Of a stretch of DNA of 64,000 nt, positions 21,009 to 30,100 are shown in pieces (within the stretch, counting starts at the first letter, position 1; the number at the start of each line of letters is the position of its first letter). The notes under the pieces were generated by a model. That model made no database searches and was not told where the DNA came from. It saw only the letters and a list, made by a program, of their open reading frames with translations. The translations under genes and the position numbers were made by a program. The stretch covers positions 2,097,733 through 2,161,732 of the forward strand of contig NC_018081.1 in NCBI RefSeq assembly GCF_000271405.2. Reading direction: 5' to 3'. This DNA comes from Enterococcus hirae ATCC 9790. GTDB lineage: Bacteria; Bacillota; Bacilli; Lactobacillales; Enterococcaceae.

Positions 21009-21026
21009 TAGAAGAAGCGGTAAAAT
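20998..21026 (+). promoter_or_regulatory. Promoter of the MerR regulator gene
   Basis: TTGAAG, 17 bp, then TAAAAT. Its -35 lies inside the dyad bound by MerR, so the regulator probably represses itself while activating the exporter. Confidence 0.65.
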
Positions 21027-21045
21027 TAACAAGAGGTGAGCGGAA

Positions 21046-21837
21046 ATGCCAAAACTTTACACAATCGGAGAAGTCTCGGAACTACTAAATGTACCAAAGT
21101 CAACGATTCGTTTTTGGGATGAGCAAGGGTTAATCCATTCTCTACGCCATGAAGAAAACGGGTATCGGATGTTTAATATTGATGATATTTTTCAGATCTA
21201 TGACATCAATTTCTATCGAAAATTAGATGTTCCAATCAAACAGATGAAAAATTTATATGGAAAAACGATCGAAGAACATTATGCAACGATTGCAGAAACA
21301 GAGCAGCGGATTAAGCAAGAAAAAATAAGTCTGCAAAAAAAACATGAAGAAATCTTGGCTCGAAAAGAACAATTAAAACTTATGATTGACAATCGAGGCA
21401 TTACCAAAGAAACAATTCCTTTTGCGGCAATCGTCATAGTGGATTCCGACGACATTTTAGATTCGAAAGCCTATCTTGAAAACTATGCCAGCTTCGGTGG
21501 GTATTTTGATTTTTCGCTGAGCGATGAAATGATTTATGGCTTCTGTACAGACCAAACATCAGCCACAATTCCACTGTCTAAAATTGTTTGGTACAATCAG
21601 CCTGGTAAAACTTATCATCGATTTTTATTACAAGTGGAAGTCAATCATACCGAAAAGAACAATATCGAAGAAGTAAGATTAACATTAGCTCAACGAGGGT
21701 ATCAAACAGGAAATGTGATTGGACAGTATCTGCTAACGAAGCAAACGGAAGAAGGAGTCTATCATGAATATTATTTAGGATGGATCGAAAGCCAAAAAGT
21801 AGAAGCTGATTTAACAAATGAGGATAAGCAAAAGTAG
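21046..21837 (+). CDS. MerR-family transcriptional activator of the adjacent ABC exporter
   Basis: 263 residues. An N-terminal winged helix-turn-helix (YTIGEVSELLNVPKSTIRFW, then DEQGLI and NGYRMFNIDDI) is of MerR type. It is followed by a long dimerisation coiled coil (about 75-125, rich in Glu, Lys and Gln) and a C-terminal domain of about 130 residues that probably senses the inducer. No cysteines are arranged as in metal-sensing MerR proteins, so an organic ligand is more likely. It lies back to back with the exporter genes and the 19-bp-spacer promoter, as ChlR does with EfrEF in E. faecalis (from memory). GAGGTGAG precedes the ATG. Confidence 0.9.
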   Translation: MPKLYTIGEVSELLNVPKSTIRFWDEQGLIHSLRHEENGYRMFNIDDIFQIYDINFYRKLDVPIKQMKNLYGKTIEEHYATIAETEQRIKQEKISLQKKHEEILARKEQLKLMIDNRGITKETIPFAAIVIVDSDDILDSKAYLENYASFGGYFDFSLSDEMIYGFCTDQTSATIPLSKIVWYNQPGKTYHRFLLQVEVNHTEKNNIEEVRLTLAQRGYQTGNVIGQYLLTKQTEEGVYHEYYLGWIESQKVEADLTNEDKQK

Positions 21838-21884
21838 ACGAAGAAGGAGCGGGAAAGGATAGTTATCTCGCTCTTCTTCGTCTA
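21835..21884. terminator. Bidirectional terminator between merR-type and lacI-type genes
   Basis: TAGACGAAGAAG and AGCG/GA pair with TC/CGCT and CTTCTTCGTCTA. It sits between two convergent genes. Confidence 0.85.
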
Positions 21885-21889
21885 TTTGG

Positions 21890-22921
21890 TTAGGATTTAT
21901 CAGGGTTAAAACTTTCTCTAATGATTAGTCGTGTAGGATAAGTGACAATGATCGGTTCCTCTCTCAAACCATCGATTCGCTCCACCGCTAATCGAACAGC
22001 AGACTGACCAATGACTTTTGCATTGATCGCTACACTTGTTAAACTAGGAGATAAATCAGCAATCGCCTCGATGTTATCGAAGCTAACTAGAACGATCTCT
22101 TCTCCAATTTTTCGATTGTCTTTTTGTAATGCTCGATAAACACCTAATGCTAAAGGATCGCTGCCGATCAAAATGGCCGTCGGTAAATCATGTTTTTGTT
22201 TTTCGAGAAGTTTGGTCGCTAACTGCTCTCCGGATTCCTCTGTCCATTCTCCTAAATAATAATTGATCTGTTTGGTCAAATGATGGTCTTGCATGAAATG
22301 GCGGTAGGCTCTGAGCCTTTTTTCATTCTCAGTTGTTGATTTCCGACCAGCTTCGTTAATATCGATTTGATAACCACCAATATAAGCGATGTTGGTGTGC
22401 CCATTGTCTAAAAAAAGTTCTAAAACAGATTTAGTCATTCGTTCGAGATCCCCATAGACCATATCCACTTCTTGTTGGATATCTGGATTATCTACTACAA
22501 CTAATTGTCGGTTCTGTTTCAATAAATCGGCGATTGCACCTTTATCGATCGTACCGACTACGATTATAGCACCTAATTGATCCAAATCTTTCCACTCGGT
22601 CGGGTTATCCGACATATTATAAATTCGATTCATGCCGATATGGAGTCGGCTGGCTTCTTCTTCTAGACCTGCTCGTAATTCTCGATAATAAATATCTTTT
22701 TCTTCGCTGGCTTTACTGATTGCTGAAATGACACCGATGGAAGGACGGCGTTTTTTAATATATTTTCGCTTGTTGATATCATAATTTAATGTGGCAGCTG
22801 CAGTGAAAATCCGTTGACGAGTAGCAGCAGAGACACTGATCGTTTTGTCTTCATTCAAAACTCTTGAGACCGTAGCAGGTGAAACATTGGCTTTTCTTGC
22901 GACATCTCTAATTCCAACCAT
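21890..22921 (-). CDS. LacI/GalR-family repressor
   Basis: 343 residues from the ATG at 22919-22921, which has AAGGGGTG upstream. A longer frame starts at 22963, but the family always begins with the helix-turn-helix seen here (IRDVARKANVSPATVSRVLN). The hinge is followed by a periplasmic-binding-protein-like sugar domain (about 60-343). The gene is divergent from the alpha-galactosidase/LacLM operon, and two dyads lie in the shared promoter region, so it most likely represses those genes until a galactoside or derived sugar binds. The class resembles GalR of lactic acid bacteria. Confidence 0.9.
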   Translation of the reverse strand: MVGIRDVARKANVSPATVSRVLNEDKTISVSAATRQRIFTAAATLNYDINKRKYIKKRRPSIGVISAISKASEEKDIYYRELRAGLEEEASRLHIGMNRIYNMSDNPTEWKDLDQLGAIIVVGTIDKGAIADLLKQNRQLVVVDNPDIQQEVDMVYGDLERMTKSVLELFLDNGHTNIAYIGGYQIDINEAGRKSTTENEKRLRAYRHFMQDHHLTKQINYYLGEWTEESGEQLATKLLEKQKHDLPTAILIGSDPLALGVYRALQKDNRKIGEEIVLVSFDNIEAIADLSPSLTSVAINAKVIGQSAVRLAVERIDGLREEPIIVTYPTRLIIRESFNPDKS

Positions 22922-22956
22922 AAAATGGCACCCCTTACAAAAAATAAAAATTTTTA

Positions 22957-22986
22957 TTGACATATTTGTTTAGTAAACAGTATACA
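22957..22986 (+). promoter_or_regulatory. Promoter of the aga-lacL-lacM operon
   Basis: Consensus TTGACA, an 18-bp spacer, then TATACA. The spacer contains the perfect dyad TGTTTA-G-TAAACA (22967-22979), so a bound repressor would block polymerase. Confidence 0.75.
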
Positions 22987-23000
22987 GGAAATGTAACAAA

Positions 23001-23014
23001 AGTAAACGGTTACT
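23001..23014. promoter_or_regulatory. LacI-type operator (also cre-like)
   Basis: AGTAAACGGTTACT is a near-perfect palindrome around the CG centre typical of LacI/GalR sites. It also fits the cre consensus with one mismatch, so CcpA could use it. It lies just downstream of the transcription start expected from the promoter. Confidence 0.7.
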
Positions 23015-23035
23015 ATTTATTTGAGAGGTGAAACA

Positions 23036-25273
23036 ATGGAACAAGTGATGAAGAATCAAAGAGTAGCTTTAATCACATTTGACGAACAGGAAAAAGTATT
23101 TCATCTATCCAATTCAGAAATTTCCTATATTCTTCAAATTGAAGAAAGTGAAGTTCTGGCTCATGTTTATTTTGGTAAAAGAACGACCCATTATCATAAT
23201 CATAAAAAATATCCTCGCAGAGATCGTGGCTTTTCTGGGAACGTCCCCTTAAATGAAGATCGAACGTATTCAAAAGATACATTACCACAAGAGTATTCAG
23301 GGCACGGAGGGATGGATTATCGATTACCTGCCTTGATGATTCGTCGAGAAAATGGATCAAATCTGCTTGATCTACGTTATGAAAGTTTTCAGATCCAAGA
23401 AGGAAAGCCAAATTTATCTGGATTACCGCAAGCGTATATCAAGAATGATACAGAGGCAGAAACATTGATCGTGACGTTGAAAGATCGTGAAGAAAAGATT
23501 TACGTGGATCTTTCCTATACGATTTATCGAGAAAGAGCAGTGATTACACGTTCGCTGAAGGTAAGAAATGAAACCAATGATCCAGTGATGATTGAAAAAG
23601 CAGCCTCTTTTCAACTTGATTTTACGAATTCAGGCCGGTTTGATGAAGTGATTGCCTTACCAGGAGCGCATGTCAAAGAACGGCAGATGTCTAGACAAAG
23701 CATAACAGATGGCATCAAATCATTTGAAAGCCGTCGTGGTTCAAGCAGTCATCAGATGAATTCATTCATCGCCTTGACAAATCATGCAACAACTGAATTC
23801 ACAGGGGAAGCGATTGGGATCCATCTTGTTTATTCAGGAAATCATTCCTTTGAGATTGAAAAAGATGCCATTCAACAATTTAGAGTGATCGGTGGAATCA
23901 ATCCCTATAATTTTTCTTGGGAGTTACAACCATATGAAAGCTTCCAAACACCGGAAATACTCTTAACTTATTCTGATCAAGGGTTGAATGGGATGAGTCA
24001 AGTGACCCATCATTTATTACGGGAACGAGTAGCAAGAGGGCGATTCCAATACCAAGAACGTCCGATCCTAGTCAACAATTGGGAAGCGACTTATTTTGAC
24101 TTTACGAGCAAAAAGATCGAAGCGATCGTTGATGAAGCAAACGAATTAGCGATAGAGATGTTTGTTTTAGATGATGGCTGGTTTGGGAAAAGAGATTCGG
24201 ACCAATCTTCTCTAGGAGACTGGTTTGAATATCAAGGGAAATTGAAAAATGGCTTAAAAGGGATCGCTGACTATGTTCACCAAAAAGGACTAAAGTTTGG
24301 CTTGTGGGTTGAGCCTGAAATGGTTTCCAGCGACTCTCAATTAAATCGGAATCATCCCGAATTTATGATGAAAGAACCAGGTCGTCAACCATCAGCTTCT
24401 AGATCTCAACACGTCCTTGATTTTACCCGAAAAGAAGTCCGGCAGACGATTGAAACACAGTTACGGCATTTGTTAGACAGTGTGGAGATCGACTATATCA
24501 AATGGGATATGAATCGATCGCTATCTGATGTCTATTCGGTGTCATTGGGCAAACAAAACCAAGGGGAAGTTTTGCATCGTTATCTATTAGGATTATATGA
24601 GATGATGGAAAACTTAACAAACGACTATCCTCATATCCTTTGGGAAGGATGTTCTGGTGGTGGTGGACGGTTCGATGCAGGGCTGCTTTATTATATGCCA
24701 CAGTCTTGGACTAGTGACAATACAGATGCGGTTGAACGCATCAATATCCAATATGGGACGAGCTTAGCTTATCCTATTTCAGCTATGACTGCCCATGTAT
24801 CAGCTGTTCCTAATCATCAAACGGGTCGAGTCACCAGTTTAAAAACACGTGGAGATGTGGCCATGGGCGGGGTGTTTGGATATGAACTCGATCTAACAAA
24901 ATTATCTAGTGAGGAAAAGCAGGAAGTAGCCGCACAGGTAGAATTTTATAAAAAAATCAGACAGACAGTCCAATATGGTGATTTCTATCGTTTACAAAAT
25001 CCCTTTGAGCAAAATATTGCTTCCTGGGAATTTGTTTCAAAAAACCAACAGGAAGTCCTCTTATTTATAAATCGTCGGTTAGCAAATGCACAGCCCGAAT
25101 TTCATGAGGTACGCCTTGTTGGACTAAGCGAAGAAAAACTATACCAGAACCAGATAGATGGCAAAGTATATTCAGGATCGGAATTAATGACAATAGGTCT
25201 TTATTTCCCAGATTTTTATGGCGATTTTCAAACAGAATTGATTCATTTTATGAGTATAGACGAAGGAGAATAG
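23036..25273 (+). CDS. aga: Alpha-galactosidase, GH36
   Basis: About 745 residues from the ATG at 23036, which has GAGAGGTG ahead; an in-frame TTG five codons upstream is less likely. GH36 enzymes remove alpha-1,6-galactose from melibiose, raffinose and related sugars. Visible landmarks are the N-terminal beta-sandwich, LDDGWFGKRD, GLWVEPEMVS, the nucleophile Asp in YIKWDMNRS (about residue 491), CSGGGGRFDAG and the acid/base motif SDNTDAVERI. No signal peptide is present, so the enzyme is intracellular and needs the sugar imported. It is first in an operon with lacL and lacM (4-bp gap, GGAG inside the gene end). Confidence 0.95.
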   Translation: MEQVMKNQRVALITFDEQEKVFHLSNSEISYILQIEESEVLAHVYFGKRTTHYHNHKKYPRRDRGFSGNVPLNEDRTYSKDTLPQEYSGHGGMDYRLPALMIRRENGSNLLDLRYESFQIQEGKPNLSGLPQAYIKNDTEAETLIVTLKDREEKIYVDLSYTIYRERAVITRSLKVRNETNDPVMIEKAASFQLDFTNSGRFDEVIALPGAHVKERQMSRQSITDGIKSFESRRGSSSHQMNSFIALTNHATTEFTGEAIGIHLVYSGNHSFEIEKDAIQQFRVIGGINPYNFSWELQPYESFQTPEILLTYSDQGLNGMSQVTHHLLRERVARGRFQYQERPILVNNWEATYFDFTSKKIEAIVDEANELAIEMFVLDDGWFGKRDSDQSSLGDWFEYQGKLKNGLKGIADYVHQKGLKFGLWVEPEMVSSDSQLNRNHPEFMMKEPGRQPSASRSQHVLDFTRKEVRQTIETQLRHLLDSVEIDYIKWDMNRSLSDVYSVSLGKQNQGEVLHRYLLGLYEMMENLTNDYPHILWEGCSGGGGRFDAGLLYYMPQSWTSDNTDAVERINIQYGTSLAYPISAMTAHVSAVPNHQTGRVTSLKTRGDVAMGGVFGYELDLTKLSSEEKQEVAAQVEFYKKIRQTVQYGDFYRLQNPFEQNIASWEFVSKNQQEVLLFINRRLANAQPEFHEVRLVGLSEEKLYQNQIDGKVYSGSELMTIGLYFPDFYGDFQTELIHFMSIDEGE

Positions 25274-25277
25274 AAAA

Positions 25278-27155
25278 ATGAACGCATTGATTGAATGGTT
25301 AGATGATCCGCAAGTGTATCGAGTAAATCAAAGGAAAGCCCATAGTGATCATGTTATTTATGGTGCTAAAGAAGAAGTGGAAACAGGAAACACCAGAATC
25401 CAATCGCTGAATGGGAAGTGGCAATTTTGCTATTCCCGTAATGCTTTAGAACGTCCAGTGAATTTTTTTGAAAAGGAATTTGATAACAGCAGCTTCGATC
25501 AGATTGATGTTCCTGGGCATATCGAACTAGCAGGATACGACAAGATCCACTACATCAATACGATGTATCCATGGGAAGGGCATGAGTTTAGACGTCCGGC
25601 TTATACAACCGCTAGTAAGGAAGAAGCCGAGGGGATGTTTTCTCAAGCCGATTATAACCCAGTTGGCTCATATGTGACGAACTTTACTTTAAATGAAGAA
25701 ATGAAAGAAAAGGCGATCACCATTCGATTTGAAGGTGTCGAACAGGCAATGTATGTCTGGTTAAATGGGCACTTTGTCGGCTATGCAGAAGATTCTTTCA
25801 CGCCTTCTGAATTTGATTTAACTCCTTATCTGGAAGAAGAGAATCGTTTAGCGGTAGAAGTCCATAAAAGAAGTAGTGCCGCTTTTCTAGAAGACCAAGA
25901 TTTTTTCCGTTTCTTTGGGATTTTTAGAGATGTTTCATTGATCGCCAGAGGGAAAAATCATATAGAGGATATGTGGATCAAACCTCAAGTTGATCCCTCT
26001 TTTCAAAGCGGTTGGGTAGATATCGACTTGACTATTGAAAATCTTACTTCAAACGGAAAGCTACGTGTCCGACTCCTCAATTGCAAAGGAGAAGAGATCC
26101 ATCAAGAAGAAGTGGGAATCGAAGAACAAATCTCGTTGCATATTCCAGTAGATAAAATTACTTTATGGGATCATTTTCAACCCAATTTATACATCGTCGA
26201 ATTTGAAACGTTTGATGATACTGGGGTGACGGAGTATAGTTACTATCCATTTGGTTTTAGAAAGATCGAGATCAAAGAGCGGATCATTTATTTGAATGAC
26301 CGACGTTTGATCATCAACGGTGTCAATCGACATGAATGGCATCCTGAAAAAGGAAGAGCTATCGATTTGATGGATATGAAGAAAGATCTAGAAATCATTA
26401 AACATGCGAATATCAATGGGGTTAGAACCTCACATTATCCAAATCAAATCCCTTGGTATTATCTTTGTGATCAGGCGGGTATTCACTTGATGGCAGAGAC
26501 CAATCTGGAATCTCATGGTTCTTGGCAAAAGATGGGGGCGTTTGAGCCGTCTTACAATGTACCGGGGAACGTTCCTCAATGGCGGGAGATCGTTCTTGAC
26601 AGAGCACAGACAAATTTTGAGACATTCAAGAACCATACGAGTATTTTATTCTGGTCTTTAGGAAATGAATCTTACGCAGAAGAGAATATTCGTTTGATGA
26701 ATGATTACTTTAAAGAAAAAGATCCCGATCGCCTTGTTCACTATGAAGGGAATTTCCCTAATCCTGCATTCGAAGATTCGATTTCTGATGTCAAGAGTTG
26801 CATGTATGCTACGCCAACAGATATCTGTGATTACCTTGAAAATGATGGGAAAAAGCCTTTCATTTTATGTGAATACATGCATGACATGGGGAATTCTTTG
26901 GGAGGATTGAATTCTTACATGGAATTATTAGATCGATACCCAATGTATCAAGGTGGCTATATTTGGGACTTTAAAGATCAAGCGATTCAAGTGATCGATC
27001 CATTGACGAAACAAAAAGTAATGAGATACGGTGGGGACTTTGATGATCGTCCAAGTGATTATGAATTTTCAGGTAACGGGATCGTCTTTTCTGATGGTCA
27101 AGAAAAACCGGCATTACAGGAGGTAAGGTATTATTATGGAAAATACAGCGATTAA
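25278..27155 (+). CDS. lacL: Beta-galactosidase large subunit LacL (GH2)
   Basis: 625 residues, the usual size of the large subunit of the heterodimeric lactic acid bacterial beta-galactosidase. The N-terminal sugar-binding and immunoglobulin-like domains precede the TIM barrel, with the acid/base Glu in WSLGNES and the nucleophile Glu in ILCEYMHDMGNS. It hydrolyses lactose and other beta-galactosides in the cytoplasm. It ends after the barrel; the domain that completes LacZ is supplied by lacM, which overlaps by 20 bases. This is the natural LacLM arrangement, not a frameshift. It is cotranscribed with the alpha-galactosidase gene. Confidence 0.96.
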   Translation: MNALIEWLDDPQVYRVNQRKAHSDHVIYGAKEEVETGNTRIQSLNGKWQFCYSRNALERPVNFFEKEFDNSSFDQIDVPGHIELAGYDKIHYINTMYPWEGHEFRRPAYTTASKEEAEGMFSQADYNPVGSYVTNFTLNEEMKEKAITIRFEGVEQAMYVWLNGHFVGYAEDSFTPSEFDLTPYLEEENRLAVEVHKRSSAAFLEDQDFFRFFGIFRDVSLIARGKNHIEDMWIKPQVDPSFQSGWVDIDLTIENLTSNGKLRVRLLNCKGEEIHQEEVGIEEQISLHIPVDKITLWDHFQPNLYIVEFETFDDTGVTEYSYYPFGFRKIEIKERIIYLNDRRLIINGVNRHEWHPEKGRAIDLMDMKKDLEIIKHANINGVRTSHYPNQIPWYYLCDQAGIHLMAETNLESHGSWQKMGAFEPSYNVPGNVPQWREIVLDRAQTNFETFKNHTSILFWSLGNESYAEENIRLMNDYFKEKDPDRLVHYEGNFPNPAFEDSISDVKSCMYATPTDICDYLENDGKKPFILCEYMHDMGNSLGGLNSYMELLDRYPMYQGGYIWDFKDQAIQVIDPLTKQKVMRYGGDFDDRPSDYEFSGNGIVFSDGQEKPALQEVRYYYGKYSD

Positions 27156-28089
27156 AATGAAGATTATTTATGGAGATTGTACATTTGCTTTAAAAGGTGA
27201 AGGATTTCATTATATCTTTTCCTATACAAGAGGTGGGTTGGAATCCTTAAATAAAAATGGGAAAGAATGGTTGTATCGAGAAACGCTGCCGACGTTTTGG
27301 CGGGCTTTGACGGATAATGATCGAGGGAATGGGTTTGGCTATCGTTCGTCCATGTGGCTAGGGGCTGGGATGTACCCGAAAGTAAAAAATGTTCAAGTTT
27401 CCATTGATCAAAAACCAATCGAACAGCCAATTGCTCCGATCAATAATCGCTATTCCAATCATGAATATGCGCAATCAGCAGCGATCAAATTCACGTTAGA
27501 AATCAATACGGTGCCCAAAACAGAAGTCATAGTCAACTATGAAGTACAATCTGATGGGGAAATGAAAATTTCTGTCTTTTATCATGGACAGCAAGGACTG
27601 CCTGAATTACCTTTATTAGGTTTTCGCTTTATTATGCCAACCAAAGCGAAATATTTTGAATATGAAGGACTATCAGGAGAAACGTATCCAGATCGAATGG
27701 CAGGAGGAATCGAGGGTACTTATAAAGTAACTGGTTTACCAGTGACTCCCTATCTCGTGCCACAAGATTGTGGTGTCCATATGAAGACGAAATGGCTAGA
27801 AATCACTAGAGATTCTACGATGAATAATGCGGATCAAGGAAAGGAGGAATTTTCATTACGCTTTGAACAAGTGAACGGCGATTTTGCATTTTCAGCTCTC
27901 CCCTATAAAGCCGAAGAATTAGAAAATGCCACACATCTTGAAGAGTTACCACCAGCTAGAAGAACCGTCTTAGTGATTCAAGGGAAGGTACGTGGTGTAG
28001 GAGGAATCAACAGCTGGGGAGCAGATGTTGAAGAAGCGTATCATATTTCAGCGGAAGAAGACCATGAATTTAGTTTTATCGTGAAGTAA
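27136..28089 (+). CDS. lacM: Beta-galactosidase small subunit LacM
   Basis: 317 residues corresponding to the C-terminal Bgal_small domain of LacZ (WLYRETLPTFWRALTDNDRGNGFG near the start, then beta-sandwich strands to the end). It forms the active enzyme with LacL. Its own AGGAGGT ribosome site lies inside lacL, about 11 bases before the ATG, which supports independent initiation. It closes the operon; two hairpins follow. Confidence 0.96.
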   Translation: MENTAIKMKIIYGDCTFALKGEGFHYIFSYTRGGLESLNKNGKEWLYRETLPTFWRALTDNDRGNGFGYRSSMWLGAGMYPKVKNVQVSIDQKPIEQPIAPINNRYSNHEYAQSAAIKFTLEINTVPKTEVIVNYEVQSDGEMKISVFYHGQQGLPELPLLGFRFIMPTKAKYFEYEGLSGETYPDRMAGGIEGTYKVTGLPVTPYLVPQDCGVHMKTKWLEITRDSTMNNADQGKEEFSLRFEQVNGDFAFSALPYKAEELENATHLEELPPARRTVLVIQGKVRGVGGINSWGADVEEAYHISAEEDHEFSFIVK

Positions 28090-28107
28090 AGGTCGTGAAA
28101 GAAGCGG

Positions 28108-28190
28108 TCAGCTCCGAGCAAATAAGAGGCAATTTTTTAAAACACCTTTTCATGTTAAAAAAAATTTAGGCTTATTTCAAGGAGCTGATG
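28108..28190. repeat. Inverted repeat after lacM
   Basis: TCAGCTCC (28108-28115) pairs with GGAGCTGA (28181-28188), and AAATAAG (28120-28126) with CTTATTT (28171-28177). It lacks a T run, so it may protect the 3' end of the mRNA. Confidence 0.5.
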
Positions 28191-28298
28191 CTTGAATGCT
28201 GTCTATCTAGAGAAAGGAAGGATTGATAGCTAAGTATCGGTAAAGAACAATAGCTTTTCATATTATTAGCAGACACGAAAAATATAAAACCATAGACA

Positions 28299-28349
28299 AA
28301 TAGACGTTGCTTTTCTAAAATCATCTATCTTAGAAGGGCAACGTCTATT
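28299..28349. terminator. Hairpin between the convergent lacM and sensor kinase genes
   Basis: AATAGACGTTGC pairs perfectly with GCAACGTCTATT, and TTCTAA with TTAGAA inside the stem. There is no long T run, but its place between convergent genes fits a bidirectional terminator. Confidence 0.7.
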
Positions 28350-28388
28350 GCTTATAAGTATCAACTAACTGAATTGTTTATTTTTGAA

Positions 28389-30100
28389 TTAACTGATTAA
28401 TGGCAATGTGATTTTTACCGTTGTACCAACACCCATAATCGATTGGATCTGCAATCCATACTCTTTGCCGTAAAGCAATTTGATTCGTTCGTTCACATTC
28501 TTGACTCCGATTCCAGAAAAATAGTCCTTGTTTTTTTCTTTTGATTTGTATCAAATCCATCACCGTTATCTACGATTTCAAAGATCAATTGTGTTTCATG
28601 AATTTTTCCGAATAAAGTAATAAACCCACTTTTTTTTGTTTGAAAAGCATGTAAAAAAGCATTTTCAATAATTGGCTGGATCATCATATTGGGCACTTTA
28701 AAAGGGTATAGTTCATCGGGGACCATGATCCGAGTGGCGATATCATCACCATATCTCAATGAAAGAATATGGATATAGCTTTGCACACTTTTTAATTCTT
28801 CTTCGACAGTGATTGTTTCTGCTTTTTTCCCAATGGTACTTCTCAACAAATCAATAAAATGATCGATTCCATGAATTGCTTTTTGATTTTCTTTTTGCCA
28901 GATCAAAAATTTTAGACTAGTTAACGTATTGTAGATAAAGTGAGGCTGGATTTGGGCTTGCATCGTTTGAATCTCTAATTGGCGTTTTTTCTTTTCGTTT
29001 TCAATTGAAGTAAAATAGTTCTCATCGATCGTTGTTAACAGTTGATTGATTGTAGTGCCTAAAGTCTTTGTTTCGTAGGTCCCTTGAACGTCTACTTGGG
29101 TATTATTAGGAATTTTTTTGATATGTTTTAAGGACTGAATCAAGGCATAAATCGACTTCGTCTGACGGTTCATATAGCGAAAGACAATAGCACCAACTAC
29201 CATTAAAGTCATCAAATTAAAAAGGACGATCGGAACAATCAGTCCCATTTGATTGACTAGTGAACGAATATTTACTTTACTAATCAAAGCTAAGTTTTGT
29301 CGATATAATGGAACACGTGTTAAACGATTATAATCAACTGTTTTTGTTTCATTGGTATTTAAATCATTTAACAAGTTGGTTTTGGCACCAATCATGCCAG
29401 TTTCATTGGAGGTAATGATTTGATTTGCTTCATTGATGAGATAGATTTTGGAGACCTCCGAATGGATCGTTTCATTGAATAAATTCGCTAGCTCATCTGC
29501 AGTTATCGCAATGACAGCATACCCATAAATATGATTCAACGAGGAAGTCAATTTCTTAATGAATAGGATGCTGCTTTTTGTTTGGTCACGAGTAGTCAAA
29601 CCAAAGTCGACAAAGAACATTTGGGTCGATGCTTTATGTGCCTTTGCTTTTTGTACGACATCAGATCTCATGAATGCCGCAGCATCCATACTGGCAAGCA
29701 TCTCGTTTCCAACGAAGGTATGTCCACTTTCACCATAGATCATCAGATCGTAATTGATGGAAGGAGAGATCGAAGTAAAGCTTCGGTTCATTTGTTGGAT
29801 TGTTTTTACATTTGCGTAGTTATCTAACGAAGAGTGCGGATCGTTAGAGAAATAATTTTCGACTGCAGGGTTGTTAGCGACCATCGTTAAGGTATTTTCG
29901 ATATTATCATTCAATCGTTCAAAATCACGTTGTATTTTGCCAAGCGTTAGTTCATTCGATTTATCAAATAGATGGATATAAGCGTTTTTGGATCGATCAT
30001 AAATGAAGAAGGACAGAATAATCGCTTGAGTAAGAAGCGCAATGACTAGGACAACCAGTAGTTTTGTAACTAGTTCATACTCTTTGAATTTTTTCTTCAT
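28389..30100 (-). pseudogene. YesM-type sensor histidine kinase, C-terminus frameshifted at an A7 tract
   Basis: Membrane kinase of the His_kinase/YesM type: N-terminal helix (about 13-33), extracellular Cache-like sensor (34-270), second helix (about 280-300), HAMP region, phospho-acceptor His387 in QIQPHFIYNTLTSLKF, and an ATPase domain with N box (MIQPIIENAFLHAF) and DNGDGFD. As read, the frame ends at 28493 after TRTIFLESESRM. One more A in the A7 tract (T7 at 28531-28537 on the plus strand) gives KDYFSGIGVKNVNERI, the standard G box, and a normal end with stop at 28389-28391. It overlaps the response regulator by 26 bases. Together they should control the neighbouring sugar importer. The break may be real or a sequencing error. 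Confidence 0.85.

Noticed and set aside
22922..22963. Longer start for the LacI-type repressor
   Set aside because: The added 14 residues are not part of the family and overlap the divergent promoter; the inner ATG has a strong site.
25278..28089. Beta-galactosidase in two overlapping frames could be a frameshifted lacZ
   Set aside because: Sizes match LacL and LacM of lactic acid bacteria, and lacM has its own AGGAGGT site, so two genes are natural.
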